From assembly GCF_001190945.1 (NCBI RefSeq), contig NZ_CP011112.1, positions 4,712,001-4,776,000 of the forward strand: a stretch of 64,000 bases of DNA, read 5' to 3'. This document shows, one piece after another, positions 1 to 8,386 of this stretch (position 1 is the first letter of the stretch; every line of letters starts with the position of its first letter). This stretch comes from Luteipulveratus mongoliensis (GTDB lineage Bacteria; Actinomycetota; Actinomycetes; Actinomycetales; Dermatophilaceae). The translations under genes and the position numbers were made by a program. The notes beneath the pieces are model-generated. The model saw only the letters and a list, made by a program, of their open reading frames with translations, made no database searches and was not told where the DNA came from.

Positions 1-1541
1 GGCTGACCGTGACCTGGGCCTTCTGGACGAGATTCCTCCTCCGGTGCTGGGGTGACGCGGACGAAGACGCGGCGACGACGCAGCGTCAGTGACATGACGA
101 GTCCGATCAGACCCGCGACGGCGCCGGCCAGGGCAGGCATCTTGCCCGGGTCGGTGCGCACCGAGAGACCGGCCCAGCGCGGGATCGACTCGAGCGTGAT
201 GGAGCCCTGACCGCCGGGGAGAGTCACGGTCTGCCCCGGTGTGACGAGCAGACGCAGTGGCTGGCCCTTGGCGTCTTTGAGCTGGGTCATCTTGGCGGTG
301 TCGAGCGTGTAGACCGACTGCGGTCGAGCGGTCGGGAACAGATCACCCTCGAACGCCGTCAGCACCAGCGCCGGCTGACGCAGCCCCGGGAACGTGGAGA
401 TCGGGCCCATCTTGTCGTCGAAGTCGAGACTCGGGATGAAGAAGCCTGCGAAGCCGAGCTGCTTCGGGCTCGCACCAGTGACCTTGACCGCGCCGACCGA
501 CTTGTAGGTGTTGTCCTGCGGCAGGAACGGCGTGGCCTGGCGATAGATCACCTTGCCGGCCTTGTCGCGCACCGTGATGACGGGCGCGTAGCCGTTGCCG
601 AGCAGGTAGACCGAGGCGCCACCCATGCGGATCGGGTGGTTGACCGCGATGTGCTGCTTCTTGGTCTTGCCGTCCTCGTCACCCGTGGTGACGTCGGCGG
701 TGAAGCTGCGCGGCTGGCCGTACTGCGGGCTGTCGGTCGGGACCTGGTCCTCGAAGGACACGTTGAGCTTGTTGAGGTCGAGGCTCCACGGCGAGAAGTG
801 CTCGACGTCGACCCAAGGGCCGGGATCGATCGTGTCGTAGCGCGAAGCCGTACTCGCGAAGGTGCTCCCCTCGGGCACGATCACATCACCACGCCAGCCG
901 AGCACGTGGCCGGCCGCGACCGCGACGATGACGACCACGAGCGACACGTGGAACAGCAGGTTGCCGGTCTCACGGAGCGCACCAATCTCACCGGACACGG
1001 CGTCGCCTTGATCGTCACGTAGCCGGAAACGCTTGCTGCGCAACGCTTCTCGCGCAGCAATGAGTACGTCCTCGGGCGCCGCATCGACGACACGCTCAGT
1101 GTGCGCGGGGAGACGTTCCAGGCGCTTCGGAGCCTTGGGCGGCGGCGTACGCATGGCCTGCCAGTGCACCTTGGTACGCGGCAGGATGCAGCCGAGCAGC
1201 GACACGACCAGCAGCAGGTAGATCGCGGAGAACCACGGCGAGGAGTAGACGTCGAAGAACCCGAACCGGTCCAGCCACGGCCCGATTGTCTGGTGCTGCG
1301 CGAGATAGTCCGAGACCCGCACGGCGTCGATGCCACGCTGCGGCCAGATCGACCCGGGCACCGCGCCGATTGCGAGCAGCAGCAACAGGAACAGCGCAGT
1401 GCGCATGCTTGTCAGCTGCCGCCAGAACCACCGCAGTCCACCGACGAGCCCGAGCTTGGGCAGGGTGGGCTTGCTGCTGGCCGGAGACTCGTCGACGTCC
1501 TCCGTGGAGGCGTACGCACTCGTCAGGTCATCGGGCGCCAA
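1..1541 (-). CDS. resB: ResB-like cytochrome c biogenesis protein (partial, 3' end outside window)
   Basis: This is the membrane protein that, with CcsA/ResC, carries haem across the membrane and ligates it to apocytochrome c in system II. About 514 residues are visible, reading through position 1 without a stop, so only a short C-terminal tail is missing. Early hydrophobic segments (TALFLLLLLAIGAVPGSIWP, then a second near FSAIYLLLVVSLLGC), a third (LLFHVSLVVVIVAVAAGHVLG) and a last one near the C-terminus flank a large extracytoplasmic domain, as in ResB. I chose a TTG start at 1541 because AGGAAGGA lies 7 bases upstream and no ATG or GTG fits. The stop of ccdA is 18 bases upstream, so it is the last visible gene of the tlpA-ccdA-resB unit. 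The N-terminal 30 residues are charged and Ser/Asp-rich. Confidence 0.9.
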   Translation of the reverse strand, partial: MAPDDLTSAYASTEDVDESPASSKPTLPKLGLVGGLRWFWRQLTSMRTALFLLLLLAIGAVPGSIWPQRGIDAVRVSDYLAQHQTIGPWLDRFGFFDVYSSPWFSAIYLLLVVSLLGCILPRTKVHWQAMRTPPPKAPKRLERLPAHTERVVDAAPEDVLIAAREALRSKRFRLRDDQGDAVSGEIGALRETGNLLFHVSLVVVIVAVAAGHVLGWRGDVIVPEGSTFASTASRYDTIDPGPWVDVEHFSPWSLDLNKLNVSFEDQVPTDSPQYGQPRSFTADVTTGDEDGKTKKQHIAVNHPIRMGGASVYLLGNGYAPVITVRDKAGKVIYRQATPFLPQDNTYKSVGAVKVTGASPKQLGFAGFFIPSLDFDDKMGPISTFPGLRQPALVLTAFEGDLFPTARPQSVYTLDTAKMTQLKDAKGQPLRLLVTPGQTVTLPGGQGSITLESIPRWAGLSVRTDPGKMPALAGAVAGLIGLVMSLTLRRRRVFVRVTPAPEEESRPEGPGHGQ

Positions 1542-1559
1542 GGCCGGGTCCTTCCTGCA

Positions 1560-2309
1560 TCAGATCGCCGGCTTGAAGCCATCGACGCCCACGAGGGACG
1601 TCTGAATCCAAGAGATGAAGTGCTCCCACACACCGCTGACCATGAGGACGCCGACGGCGAGCATCAGGCAACCGCCGATCAGCTGGATGGGGCGGTGATG
1701 GTTGCGCAACCATCGTGATGCTTTCTCGGCCCGCGACCAGCCAGCAGCGATGAGTACGAACGGGATTCCCATGCCGAGCGAGTAGCACGCCGCGAGCGCG
1801 ACGCCCCTCGGCACGGTGTCGCTGCTGTCGCTGAGCGGTGAGGCCAGCGCCAGGATGCTGCCGTAGACCGGTCCGATGCACGGGCTCATCCCGATCCCGA
1901 ACGCGACGCCGAGCAACGGTGCACCCGCGAGGCCGGCGGCCGGACGCCACCGGATGCCGACACCGCGCTGGCCGATGAAGCCGAGGTAGACCATGGCCAG
2001 CAGGATCACCACGACACCGCCGACGCGCAGCATCGCGCCACGGTGCTCCTGGGTGAGGGAGGTCGCCCAGTCGAAGGCCGCAGCGATCCCGACGAACACG
2101 ACCGAGAAGCCAAGGACGAAGAGCAGCGCGCCGCTCACCAGCCGGGTCCGACGTTTTTCGTCGGTCAGCCCGGTCACGTAGCCGAGAAAGCCTGGCACCA
2201 AAGGGAGTACGCACGGTGAGGCGAACGACACGACGCCCGCGAGCACGGCCAGCAGGATCGCCAGTGGCAGGCTGCCAGTGGCGACCACCTCGGCCGCGTC
2301 GGTCGTCAT
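1560..2309 (-). CDS. ccdA: CcdA, thiol-disulfide carrier of cytochrome c maturation
   Basis: CcdA takes reducing equivalents from cytoplasmic thioredoxin through the membrane to extracytoplasmic thioredoxin-like proteins, keeping the haem-binding cysteines of apocytochrome c reduced. The 249-residue protein is mostly transmembrane and has both signature cysteine motifs: SPCVLPLVPG near residue 31 and MSPCIGPVYG near residue 142. This is the short (DsbD beta-domain) form. Its start lies 3 bases downstream of the tlpA stop, and its product TlpA is the probable redox partner. The order tlpA-ccdA-resB is the standard actinobacterial one. Confidence 0.95.
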   Translation of the reverse strand: MTTDAAEVVATGSLPLAILLAVLAGVVSFASPCVLPLVPGFLGYVTGLTDEKRRTRLVSGALLFVLGFSVVFVGIAAAFDWATSLTQEHRGAMLRVGGVVVILLAMVYLGFIGQRGVGIRWRPAAGLAGAPLLGVAFGIGMSPCIGPVYGSILALASPLSDSSDTVPRGVALAACYSLGMGIPFVLIAAGWSRAEKASRWLRNHHRPIQLIGGCLMLAVGVLMVSGVWEHFISWIQTSLVGVDGFKPAI

Positions 2310-2312
2310 GGG

Positions 2313-2996
2313 TCAGCTCTTCTCGCCGAGGACGTCGTCGACCAGGTTGCGAACGGTCGTGGCCGTCGTCTGGCCCGACACCCGCGCCGCGATCCGGCCC
2401 TCCTGATCGATGACCAGCGTGGTCGGCGTCGTCACGACCTTGCCCTGCAGCCCGAGCAGCGACTTCCCGCCGTCGTCCTGCAGCGAGGGGTAGGTGACCT
2501 TGAACTTCGACAGCGTCGCCTGCGCGGACACCGTGGAGTCGCGCTGCAGCACCCCGACGAACTGCACTGGCTTCTTTGCGGATTCGTACGATGCCCACGC
2601 GTCCTGCAGGTGCGGCAGCTCCTGCTGGCACGGCGCGCACCACGAACCCCACACGTTGAGCACGATGACCTTGCCCTTGGCGTCGGCGAGCGACCACGGC
2701 TTGCCTGCGAGGGTCGTACCCGTCAGCCGCACCGGCTTCTTGCGATGGCTCGCGTTGAGGGTCTCGATCTGGCCGTCACCGGCGACGTAGCCCTTGTTGT
2801 CGCCGTCCTTGGCCTGGCCCGAGATGGAGTTCGGGTCGTCGCTGCACGCCGCCAGGCCGCCGACAAGAACGACCGCGAGCATCGCCACCTTGATCTCGAT
2901 ACGCCAGGTCTCGATACGCCCTCCGCTAGCGCTCCGGGCTACTCGACCAGCACCACGGGGGCTCCGGGCTACTCGATCAGCGGTTCGTCGCATCAT
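2313..2996 (-). CDS. TlpA/ResA-family thiol-disulfide oxidoreductase, lipoprotein
   Basis: This is a membrane-anchored thioredoxin-fold protein that reduces apocytochrome c disulfides, fed by CcdA. The fold shows WGSWCAPCQQELP (CxxC active site), followed by the TPTTLVID segment with the cis-proline region. A lipobox (LVGGLAAC) ends the signal peptide. The ATG at 2996 overlaps the upstream stop by ATGA. The first 30 or so residues from that start (Arg-rich, VARSPRGAGRVARSASGGRIE) are encoded by a repeat A copy. The hydrophobic core alone, from an internal GTG or ATG near 2885, would lack a good positively charged n-region. The true start is therefore uncertain, but the mature domain is not. 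Confidence 0.88.
   Translation of the reverse strand: MMRRTADRVARSPRGAGRVARSASGGRIETWRIEIKVAMLAVVLVGGLAACSDDPNSISGQAKDGDNKGYVAGDGQIETLNASHRKKPVRLTGTTLAGKPWSLADAKGKVIVLNVWGSWCAPCQQELPHLQDAWASYESAKKPVQFVGVLQRDSTVSAQATLSKFKVTYPSLQDDGGKSLLGLQGKVVTTPTTLVIDQEGRIAARVSGQTTATTVRNLVDDVLGEKS
2892..2980. repeat. Interspersed repeat, family A, copy 1
   Basis: The plus strand carries GGTCTCGATACGCC, CTCCGCTAGCGCTCCGGGC and TACTCGACC in sequence, with the end unit (GCTCCGGGCTACTCGA) repeated twice about 30 bases apart and TCTCGATACGCC also doubled. It matches the copy at 27211 in reverse order and strand. Intergenic elements of this kind are common in Micrococcales genomes. This copy lies inside the 5' coding end of the TlpA gene and is open in its frame. 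Confidence 0.8.
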
Positions 2997-3634
2997 GCGC
3001 CGCCGACCTTTGCGGCCTGGGGCAGCAGGGAGGCGGCCGGCTCGGCGTACGACAGGAAGAGGAGCTCGTCGCCGACAAAGGTGAGTGAGGTGACCGAGGC
3101 GAGCGTGCACTCGCGACGACGCGGGTCGTGCCACAACCGCATGCCCTCGTAGTGGCGGCGGGCCGTCCAGACCGGCAGCTGGTGGGACACGATGACGGCT
3201 TCGTGGCCGAGAGCCGCGGCCCGCGCGTCCTCGACGGCAGCGGTCATCCGAGTGACGATCTCGGCATACGGCTCGCCCCACGACGGCTTGGCCGGGTTGA
3301 GCAGCTTGGGCCAGAAGCGCGGGTGGAGGAGCTGCTTGGGGTTGGACCCCACGGTCAGACCCTCGAAGTCGTTGCCGGCCTCGATGACCCGCTCGTCGAG
3401 CGTGACGCCCTGGCCGAGCGCCTCGGCCAACGGCGCCATGGTCTCCTGCGCGCGCTCGAGCGGCGAGGACACCAGATGGGTGATGTCGCGCTCACGCAGG
3501 GAGGCTGCGGTCAGCTGCGCCATCTCGCGGCCCAGCGGCGACAGGTGGAAGTCGGGCATGCGGCCGTAGAGGACCTTGTCGGGGTTGTCGACCTCGCCGT
3601 GACGGACAAGATGGACGGTCGTGCGGTCGGGCAT
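2993..3634 (-). CDS. Histidine phosphatase (phosphoglycerate mutase superfamily)
   Basis: This 213-residue member of the histidine phosphatase superfamily has the phosphohistidine motif LVRHGE at residues 9-14, a second conserved region SSPLERAQET, and the distal catalytic histidine in VIVSHQLPV. Its substrate cannot be read from the sequence. The position between hemL and tlpA is the one held by Rv0525 in M. tuberculosis, so it belongs to the conserved block. Its start lies 2 bases after the hemL stop, and its stop overlaps the tlpA ATG, which indicates co-transcription. Confidence 0.9.
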   Translation of the reverse strand: MPDRTTVHLVRHGEVDNPDKVLYGRMPDFHLSPLGREMAQLTAASLRERDITHLVSSPLERAQETMAPLAEALGQGVTLDERVIEAGNDFEGLTVGSNPKQLLHPRFWPKLLNPAKPSWGEPYAEIVTRMTAAVEDARAAALGHEAVIVSHQLPVWTARRHYEGMRLWHDPRRRECTLASVTSLTFVGDELLFLSYAEPAASLLPQAAKVGGA

Positions 3635-3636
3635 TG

Positions 3637-5007
3637 TCAGAGACTCCCATGCGTTTCTGAGGCCGCCCTGGCAGCAGCGGGGAGCGCCTGCAGGACCGCC
3701 TCGACTGCATCATCGTTGTGTGACGCGCTCACGAACCACGCCTCGTACGCGCTCGGCGGCAGGTGCACACCCTGGTCCAGCATCGCGTTGAAGAACCGCG
3801 AGAAGGCGGCGGTGTCCTGGGACTTGGCGTCGTCGTACGTCCGCACCGCGCCCTCGCGGAAGAACACGCTGAACATCGAGCCGGCCCACTGGATCGTGTG
3901 GGGTACGCCGGCCGCGCTCAGCTCGGTGTGCGCGGCGTCGGCGATGCTGTGAGCGACGGTGTCGAGGCGGGCGTAGACCTCGGGGGTGCAGCCCTTGAGC
4001 GTGGCCAGTCCGGCGGCCGTGGCGACGGGGTTCCCGGACAGCGTGCCGGCCTGGTAGACCGGGCCGTCCGGCGCGAGGTGGCCCATCAGGTCCGCACGTC
4101 CGCCGAACGCGGCGGCCGGGAAGCCGCCGCCCATGACCTTGCCGAAGGTGAAGAGGTCAGGTGCCCCACCGTCGTACGGACCCTCGAGGCCGTACCAGCC
4201 CGAGGCCGAGCAGCGGAAGCCCGTCATGACCTCGTCGCTGATCAGCAGCGCACCGTGCGCGCGGGTGATGCGACGCAGCGCCTCGGTGAGACCTGGCTCC
4301 GGCGGGACGACGCCCATGTTGCCGGGCGAGGCCTCGGTGATCACGCACGCGATCTCGTCACCGTGCTCGGCAAACGCGGCTTCCACCGCGGCGACGTCGT
4401 TGTACGGGAGCACGATCGTCTCCCCGGCGCTGGAGTCGGGTACGCCGGCCGAGTCCGGCAGGGCGAACGTCGCCAGGCCGCTGCCCGCGCTGGCGAGCAG
4501 CGCGTCGACGTGACCGTGGTAGCAACCGGCGAACTTCACGACCTTGGACCGTCCGGTCGCCCCGCGAGCCAGACGCAGGGCGCTCATCGTCGCCTCGGTC
4601 CCGCTGCTGACCAGGCGCACCTGCTCGAGCGGCTCGACGCGGTCGACGATCTCGGAGGCCAGCGCGACCTCGTTCTCACTCGGCGTCCCGAACGAGAAGC
4701 CCTTGCCGGCCGCCTCTGTGACTGCGGAGAGGACCGACGGATGGCGGTGGCCGAGGATCATCGGGCCCCAGGAGCAGATGAGATCGACGTAACGGTTGCC
4801 GTCCACATCGGTCAGCCACGGGCCTTCGGCGGAGGCGATGAATCGCGGGGTGCCGCCCACGGCGCGGAAGGCACGGACGGGGCTGTTGACGCCCCCAGGA
4901 GTGACGCTGCGCGCCCGCTCGATCAGTGCGGCAGAGCGGGCGGTCGATGAGCTCGACCCAGCAGAAGTACTACGAGACGTAGTGGAGGAGGACGCCATGC
5001 CTTCCAT
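3637..5007 (-). CDS. hemL: Glutamate-1-semialdehyde 2,1-aminomutase
   Basis: HemL is the PLP enzyme that converts glutamate-1-semialdehyde to 5-aminolevulinate, the second step of the C5 haem pathway after HemA. The protein (456 residues from this start) has the class III aminotransferase features: the PLP phosphate region [18 protein letters not shown] with the cofactor-binding Asp, and the Schiff-base lysine in [12 protein letters not shown] (K290). A Ser/Thr-rich 25-residue N-terminal extension precedes [23 protein letters not shown], where the family normally begins. A start at 4998 (MASSS) is an alternative, since neither has a strong ribosome site. It is separated from rex-hemACDB by the marR/yceI and carboxypeptidase genes. 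Confidence 0.96.
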   Translation of the reverse strand: MEGMASSSTTSRSTSAGSSSSTARSAALIERARSVTPGGVNSPVRAFRAVGGTPRFIASAEGPWLTDVDGNRYVDLICSWGPMILGHRHPSVLSAVTEAAGKGFSFGTPSENEVALASEIVDRVEPLEQVRLVSSGTEATMSALRLARGATGRSKVVKFAGCYHGHVDALLASAGSGLATFALPDSAGVPDSSAGETIVLPYNDVAAVEAAFAEHGDEIACVITEASPGNMGVVPPEPGLTEALRRITRAHGALLISDEVMTGFRCSASGWYGLEGPYDGGAPDLFTFGKVMGGGFPAAAFGGRADLMGHLAPDGPVYQAGTLSGNPVATAAGLATLKGCTPEVYARLDTVAHSIADAAHTELSAAGVPHTIQWAGSMFSVFFREGAVRTYDDAKSQDTAAFSRFFNAMLDQGVHLPPSAYEAWFVSASHNDDAVEAVLQALPAAARAASETHGSL

Positions 5008-5032
5008 TGTCTCAAGAAGGGGTGCGTGCTCG

Positions 5033-5533
5033 TCAGGCCGGGGCCCACAGGCCGGCCTTCGGCCCGCCGGGCGGTGTGCCGAGACCTTCGCTCACACGCC
5101 TCATCGCCTCACCGAGCGCCATGAACTCCTCGGGCGACAGGGCAGACACGAGGTGCTCACGGACGCCTTCGATGTGCACACGGGAAGCCTTGTCGAGCGC
5201 CTCCCAACCCTCGTCGGTGAGCACCAGATCCACCCCGCGACGGTCATCGAGCACCGGCACCCGCTCCACCCAGCCGCGCGCCTCGAGGCGCTTGGCCGTG
5301 TGCGTCATCCGGCTGCGCGACTGCACGACCATGTCGGCCAGCGCACTCATCCGAAGTCGACGCTCCGGAGCCTCGGACACCATCGAAATGATCTCGTACT
5401 CTGCGAGGGAGAGTCCGTGCACCTGCAGGTCGCGGTCGAGGGCCACCTCGAGCTGGCGGCTGGCGCGCAAATACGCCCGCCAAGCCAGTTGTTCCTGCGG
5501 GCTGAGCCAGTCGGGCTCGGGCTGGGTAGTCAT
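5033..5533 (-). CDS. MarR-family transcriptional regulator
   Basis: This 166-residue winged-helix regulator has the MarR layout: an N-terminal dimerisation helix ([28 protein letters not shown]), the recognition region ([30 protein letters not shown]) and the wing [18 protein letters not shown], then C-terminal helices. I placed the start at 5533 ([10 protein letters not shown]). The longer frame upstream has no homologous character and would run through the divergent promoter. It is transcribed away from yceI, with a palindrome in the shared intergenic region that is a natural operator. Such regulators usually respond to small phenolic or oxidising ligands, and the ligand here is unknown. 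Confidence 0.92.
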   Translation of the reverse strand: MTTQPEPDWLSPQEQLAWRAYLRASRQLEVALDRDLQVHGLSLAEYEIISMVSEAPERRLRMSALADMVVQSRSRMTHTAKRLEARGWVERVPVLDDRRGVDLVLTDEGWEALDKASRVHIEGVREHLVSALSPEEFMALGEAMRRVSEGLGTPPGGPKAGLWAPA

Positions 5534-5570
5534 CAAGGTTGAGCATAGCGATCGGGAATGACTCTCTGCT

Positions 5571-5584
5571 GTTGAATGTTCAAC
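5571..5584. promoter_or_regulatory. Palindromic operator between marR and yceI
   Basis: GTTGAATGTTCAAC has perfect 6-base arms (GTTGAA/TTCAAC) around TG. It overlaps a possible -35 (TTGAAT, 5572) for yceI that is followed 18 bases later by TATCGT. MarR proteins commonly bind such TTGAA/TTCAA palindromes, so this is the likely site for the adjacent regulator to control itself and yceI. Confidence 0.65.
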
Positions 5585-5639
5585 CAACGACGGCCTATCG
5601 TCACACCGGACGCAAACCCTCTCGAAGGAGTTACCACCG

Positions 5640-6170
5640 ATGACCACATTCAAGGACCTCACCCCCGGGACCTGGACGGTCGACGCTGCGCACAGCCAGT
5701 TCGGCTTCGTGGCCCGGCACCTCATGGTTTCCAAGGTGCGAGGCAAGTTCAACGACTTCGATGCCGACGTCAAGGTGGGTGAGGACCTCGAGTCCTCCTC
5801 GATCAGCGCCACCGTGCAGATGGTCTCGGTCGACACGCTCCAGGAGCAGCGCGACGGCCACCTGCGCACCAACGACTTCTTCGACGTCGAGAACTACCCG
5901 ACGATGACGTTCAGCTCTACCAAGATCACCGAGGACTCCATCGAGGGCGACCTCACCATCAAGGACGTCACCAAGCCGGTGACCTTCGACCTTGAGTTCG
6001 GTGGCGTGATCAGCGACCCGACGATGGGGACGCGCGCGGGCTTCGAGGCCACCACGGTCATCAACCGCAAGGACTTCAACGTCAAGTTCAACGCCCCGGT
6101 CGAGGGCGGCGGCGCGGTCGTCAGCGACAAGATCACCATTGTGGTCGAGATCGAGCTCGTGAAGGCCTGA
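5640..6170 (+). CDS. YceI-family lipocalin-like isoprenoid-binding protein
   Basis: YceI proteins fold as a lipocalin-like barrel and bind polyisoprenoid or similar amphiphiles. This 176-residue protein has the family pattern: TWTVDAAHSQFGFVARHLMVSKVRGKF at the start, LRTNDFFDVENYPTMTFSS in the middle, and GDLTIKDVTKPVTFDLEF followed by the FEATTVINRKDFNVKFN segment. There is no signal peptide, so it is probably cytoplasmic, as in many actinobacterial members. AAGGAG lies 8 bases before the ATG. Its divergent MarR neighbour and shared palindrome suggest stress- or ligand-induced expression. Confidence 0.93.
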   Translation: MTTFKDLTPGTWTVDAAHSQFGFVARHLMVSKVRGKFNDFDADVKVGEDLESSSISATVQMVSVDTLQEQRDGHLRTNDFFDVENYPTMTFSSTKITEDSIEGDLTIKDVTKPVTFDLEFGGVISDPTMGTRAGFEATTVINRKDFNVKFNAPVEGGGAVVSDKITIVVEIELVKA

Positions 6171-6195
6171 CCCGCTCTCGCCGAGAGGCCCACTA

Positions 6196-6246
6196 AACGC
6201 CGAGAGGCCCATCTGTTCATCGCGAACAGATGGGCCTCTCGGCGTT
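6196..6246. terminator. Long hairpin between convergent genes (family B-like)
   Basis: A perfect 23-bp inverted repeat (6196-6218 with 6224-6246) surrounds a 5-base loop ATCGC. Its outer part reads AACGCCGAGAGGCCCATC, and further GCCGAGAGGC half-copies lie on either side (about 6179 and 6256). It sits between the ends of yceI and the M15 peptidase and probably terminates both. The GCCGAGAGGC core links it to the repeats at 20448 and 45664. Confidence 0.8.
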
Positions 6247-6271
6247 GTCTGGGCCTTTCGGCGAGGACGCT

Positions 6272-7204
6272 TTAGTAGCTGGGCGCGGCCGGCATCTTGA
6301 AGGCCTGCTCCAGCGACGGCAGCTTGGTCTCGTTGAGGTAGCCGGTCAGCCAGGTGCCGACGTAACGCAGGTGCCAGGGCTCCGGCTCGTAACCGGTGAC
6401 CTTGGAGTTCTGCGGCGTGTAGCGCACGACGAAGCCGTACGCCGCCGCGTGCTTGGCCAGCCACTGGCCCGACTTGGTGCCGGCGAAGCAGGACTCGAGT
6501 GAGCACCGGCCGTCAGCTGCCTTGGCATCAAAGGCAAACCCGGTCTGATGCTCGCTGTAACCCGGTCGCGCGGAGAAGGTGTCCGCGGCCGCCCGACCGT
6601 CACGGTTGACGTACGACTGATAGAGGCTGCGCTGCCAGCCCCACGATCGGTAGCCGTTGGAGCCGTAGATCTTGACGCCGTCGCGAGCCGCGTCCTTGAG
6701 GAGGCGCTGGAGCGGTGCCCCGGCGCGCTTGTCGATCGGTACGCCCGCCATCTGGGTCAGGACGCGTGGCGTGTAGGCGTTGTTGACTCCGTTGACCTTG
6801 TTGATGATTCGCCAGGACGAGGTCGCCATGTAGCGGGCCGTCGTCGAGACCGGCACGGTCAGCCGAGCCCTGGTGTGTCGGAAGGTGACGTAGACCTGAG
6901 TCGCGGTGCCAGGGCGTACGGACACGGGGACCAGTGCCTTACCGCCGCGCGTCAGGACACCCTGGGCGATGATCTTGCCCTGCAGGTTGCTGACGTAGAC
7001 CATGCGCGAGGGCAGCTTTGCGTGCTGGACGGTGACGGCGACCATCACCTTGTTGGCTGCGACCGGCATCGACCGGGCCTGCAGCCACCGCTCACCGGCG
7101 TCGGCCTGGCTGGGCACGAGGCTGACGCTCGCGGCGGCAGCCAGCAGTGCACCGGTCGTGATCCGCGCCAGAGGGCGTCGGTAGAACGGCATGGCGGTCG
7201 GCAT
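6272..7204 (-). CDS. Secreted M15B D-alanyl-D-alanine carboxypeptidase (VanY type)
   Basis: This is an exported zinc peptidase that trims the terminal D-Ala of peptidoglycan stems. The 310-residue protein starts with a signal peptide (FYRRPLARITTGALLAAAASVSLVPSQADA). A beta-rich region with no identified domain follows (residues 35-140), then a C-terminal VanY domain. The zinc and catalytic motifs are present: GYRSWGWQRSLY, SEHQTGFAFD (zinc His and Asp) and EPWHLRYVG (catalytic Glu and zinc His). The start at 7204 has AAGGAG 5 bases upstream. It interrupts the otherwise conserved hemB-hemL neighbourhood. Confidence 0.92.
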   Translation of the reverse strand: MPTAMPFYRRPLARITTGALLAAAASVSLVPSQADAGERWLQARSMPVAANKVMVAVTVQHAKLPSRMVYVSNLQGKIIAQGVLTRGGKALVPVSVRPGTATQVYVTFRHTRARLTVPVSTTARYMATSSWRIINKVNGVNNAYTPRVLTQMAGVPIDKRAGAPLQRLLKDAARDGVKIYGSNGYRSWGWQRSLYQSYVNRDGRAAADTFSARPGYSEHQTGFAFDAKAADGRCSLESCFAGTKSGQWLAKHAAAYGFVVRYTPQNSKVTGYEPEPWHLRYVGTWLTGYLNETKLPSLEQAFKMPAAPSY

Positions 7205-7366
7205 GACTCTCCTTGGGGTCCCGGTCGGTGCGCAGCTCTGCTTCTCACTGACCACGTTAACGGCCCGACCCGAATCCACCCACCCCGCAACGGCATGGGC
7301 GCGGCGAACTCCAGGTCAACGCCCGGTGCGACGAGGCGTACGGGCTGGGCGTTCCCGCCCGCGAGG

Positions 7367-8386
7367 TCAGTCCTGCAGGCGGCGCGCGACCTCGACGGCG
7401 TAGTAGGTGAGCACGATCTGCGCACCTGCCCGCCTGATCGAGGTCAGGGCCTCCATGATCATCCGCTCGCGGTCGATCCAGCCGTTGGCAGCAGCCGCCT
7501 CGATCATCGCCATCTCGCCCGAGATCTGGTACGCCGCCACCGGCACCTCGGACTCCGCCGCCACGGCGGAGACGATGTCGAGGTAGGGCAGCGCGGGCTT
7601 GACCATGACGATGTCGGCGCCCTCGGCCACGTCCAGACGCAGCTCGCGCAGCGCCTCCACGGCGTTGGCCGGATCCTGCTGGTAGGTCGACCGGTCACCC
7701 TCGAGGGTGGACTCGACCGCCTCGCGGAAGGGGCCGTACAGAGCTGAGGAGTACTTCACCGCATAGGCCAGGATCACCGTGTCCGTGTGGCCGGCCGCGT
7801 CGAGCGCCTCGCGGCACGCGGCGACCTGACCGTCCATCATCCCGGACAGCCCGACGACGTGCGCGCCGGCGCCGGCCTGGACCACGGCCATCTCGGCATA
7901 ACGGTCGAGGGTCGCGTCGTTGTCGACCCGGCCCTCGCTGTCCAGGACGCCGCAGTGACCGTGCGAGGTGAACTCGTCCAGGCACAGGTCGGCCATGATC
8001 ACGACCGAGTCGCCGACCGCATCACGCACGCGACGGAGCGCGACGTTGAGGATCCCATCGGGATCCGTTGCGCCAGAACCGATCTCGTCCTTCTGAGTCG
8101 GCACACCGAACAGCATGATGCCGCCGACACCGGCTTCGACAGCCTCCTTGGCAGCGACCTCGAGCGAGTGCAGCGTGTGCTGGACGACGCCCGGCATCGA
8201 CTGCAGCGCCACCGGCTCGTCAATGCCTTCCTTGACGAACATCGGCAGCACCAGCTCGGCCGGGTGCAGCCGCGTCTCGCCGACCAGCCGCCGCATCGAC
8301 GCGGACTGCCGAAGGCGACGGGGCCGCTGCGTCAGCACCCGTTCCGGCCGACCAGCGCTGTGGCGAGGCCCGGCCACGGTGCTCAC
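7367..8386 (-). CDS. hemB: Porphobilinogen synthase (5-aminolevulinate dehydratase)
   Basis: HemB condenses two 5-aminolevulinates to porphobilinogen. The 339-residue protein carries both active-site lysine segments, [17 protein letters not shown] and [13 protein letters not shown], and the cysteine-type metal site [12 protein letters not shown]. It is the last gene of the rex operon. Its GTG start overlaps the hemD stop by GTGA. A gap of about 160 bases with no obvious hairpin separates it from the M15 peptidase downstream. Confidence 0.97.
   Translation of the reverse strand: MSTVAGPRHSAGRPERVLTQRPRRLRQSASMRRLVGETRLHPAELVLPMFVKEGIDEPVALQSMPGVVQHTLHSLEVAAKEAVEAGVGGIMLFGVPTQKDEIGSGATDPDGILNVALRRVRDAVGDSVVIMADLCLDEFTSHGHCGVLDSEGRVDNDATLDRYAEMAVVQAGAGAHVVGLSGMMDGQVAACREALDAAGHTDTVILAYAVKYSSALYGPFREAVESTLEGDRSTYQQDPANAVEALRELRLDVAEGADIVMVKPALPYLDIVSAVAAESEVPVAAYQISGEMAMIEAAAANGWIDRERMIMEALTSIRRAGAQIVLTYYAVEVARRLQD

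Noticed and set aside
881-1431. Apparent frameshift in resB suggested by competing frames
   Set aside because: On careful re-reading the stretch of C residues near 1107 keeps one frame through the membrane and soluble parts, so resB is intact.
3763-4950. A 395-residue open frame antisense to hemL
   Set aside because: hemL has full catalytic motifs on the other strand. This frame has no family features.
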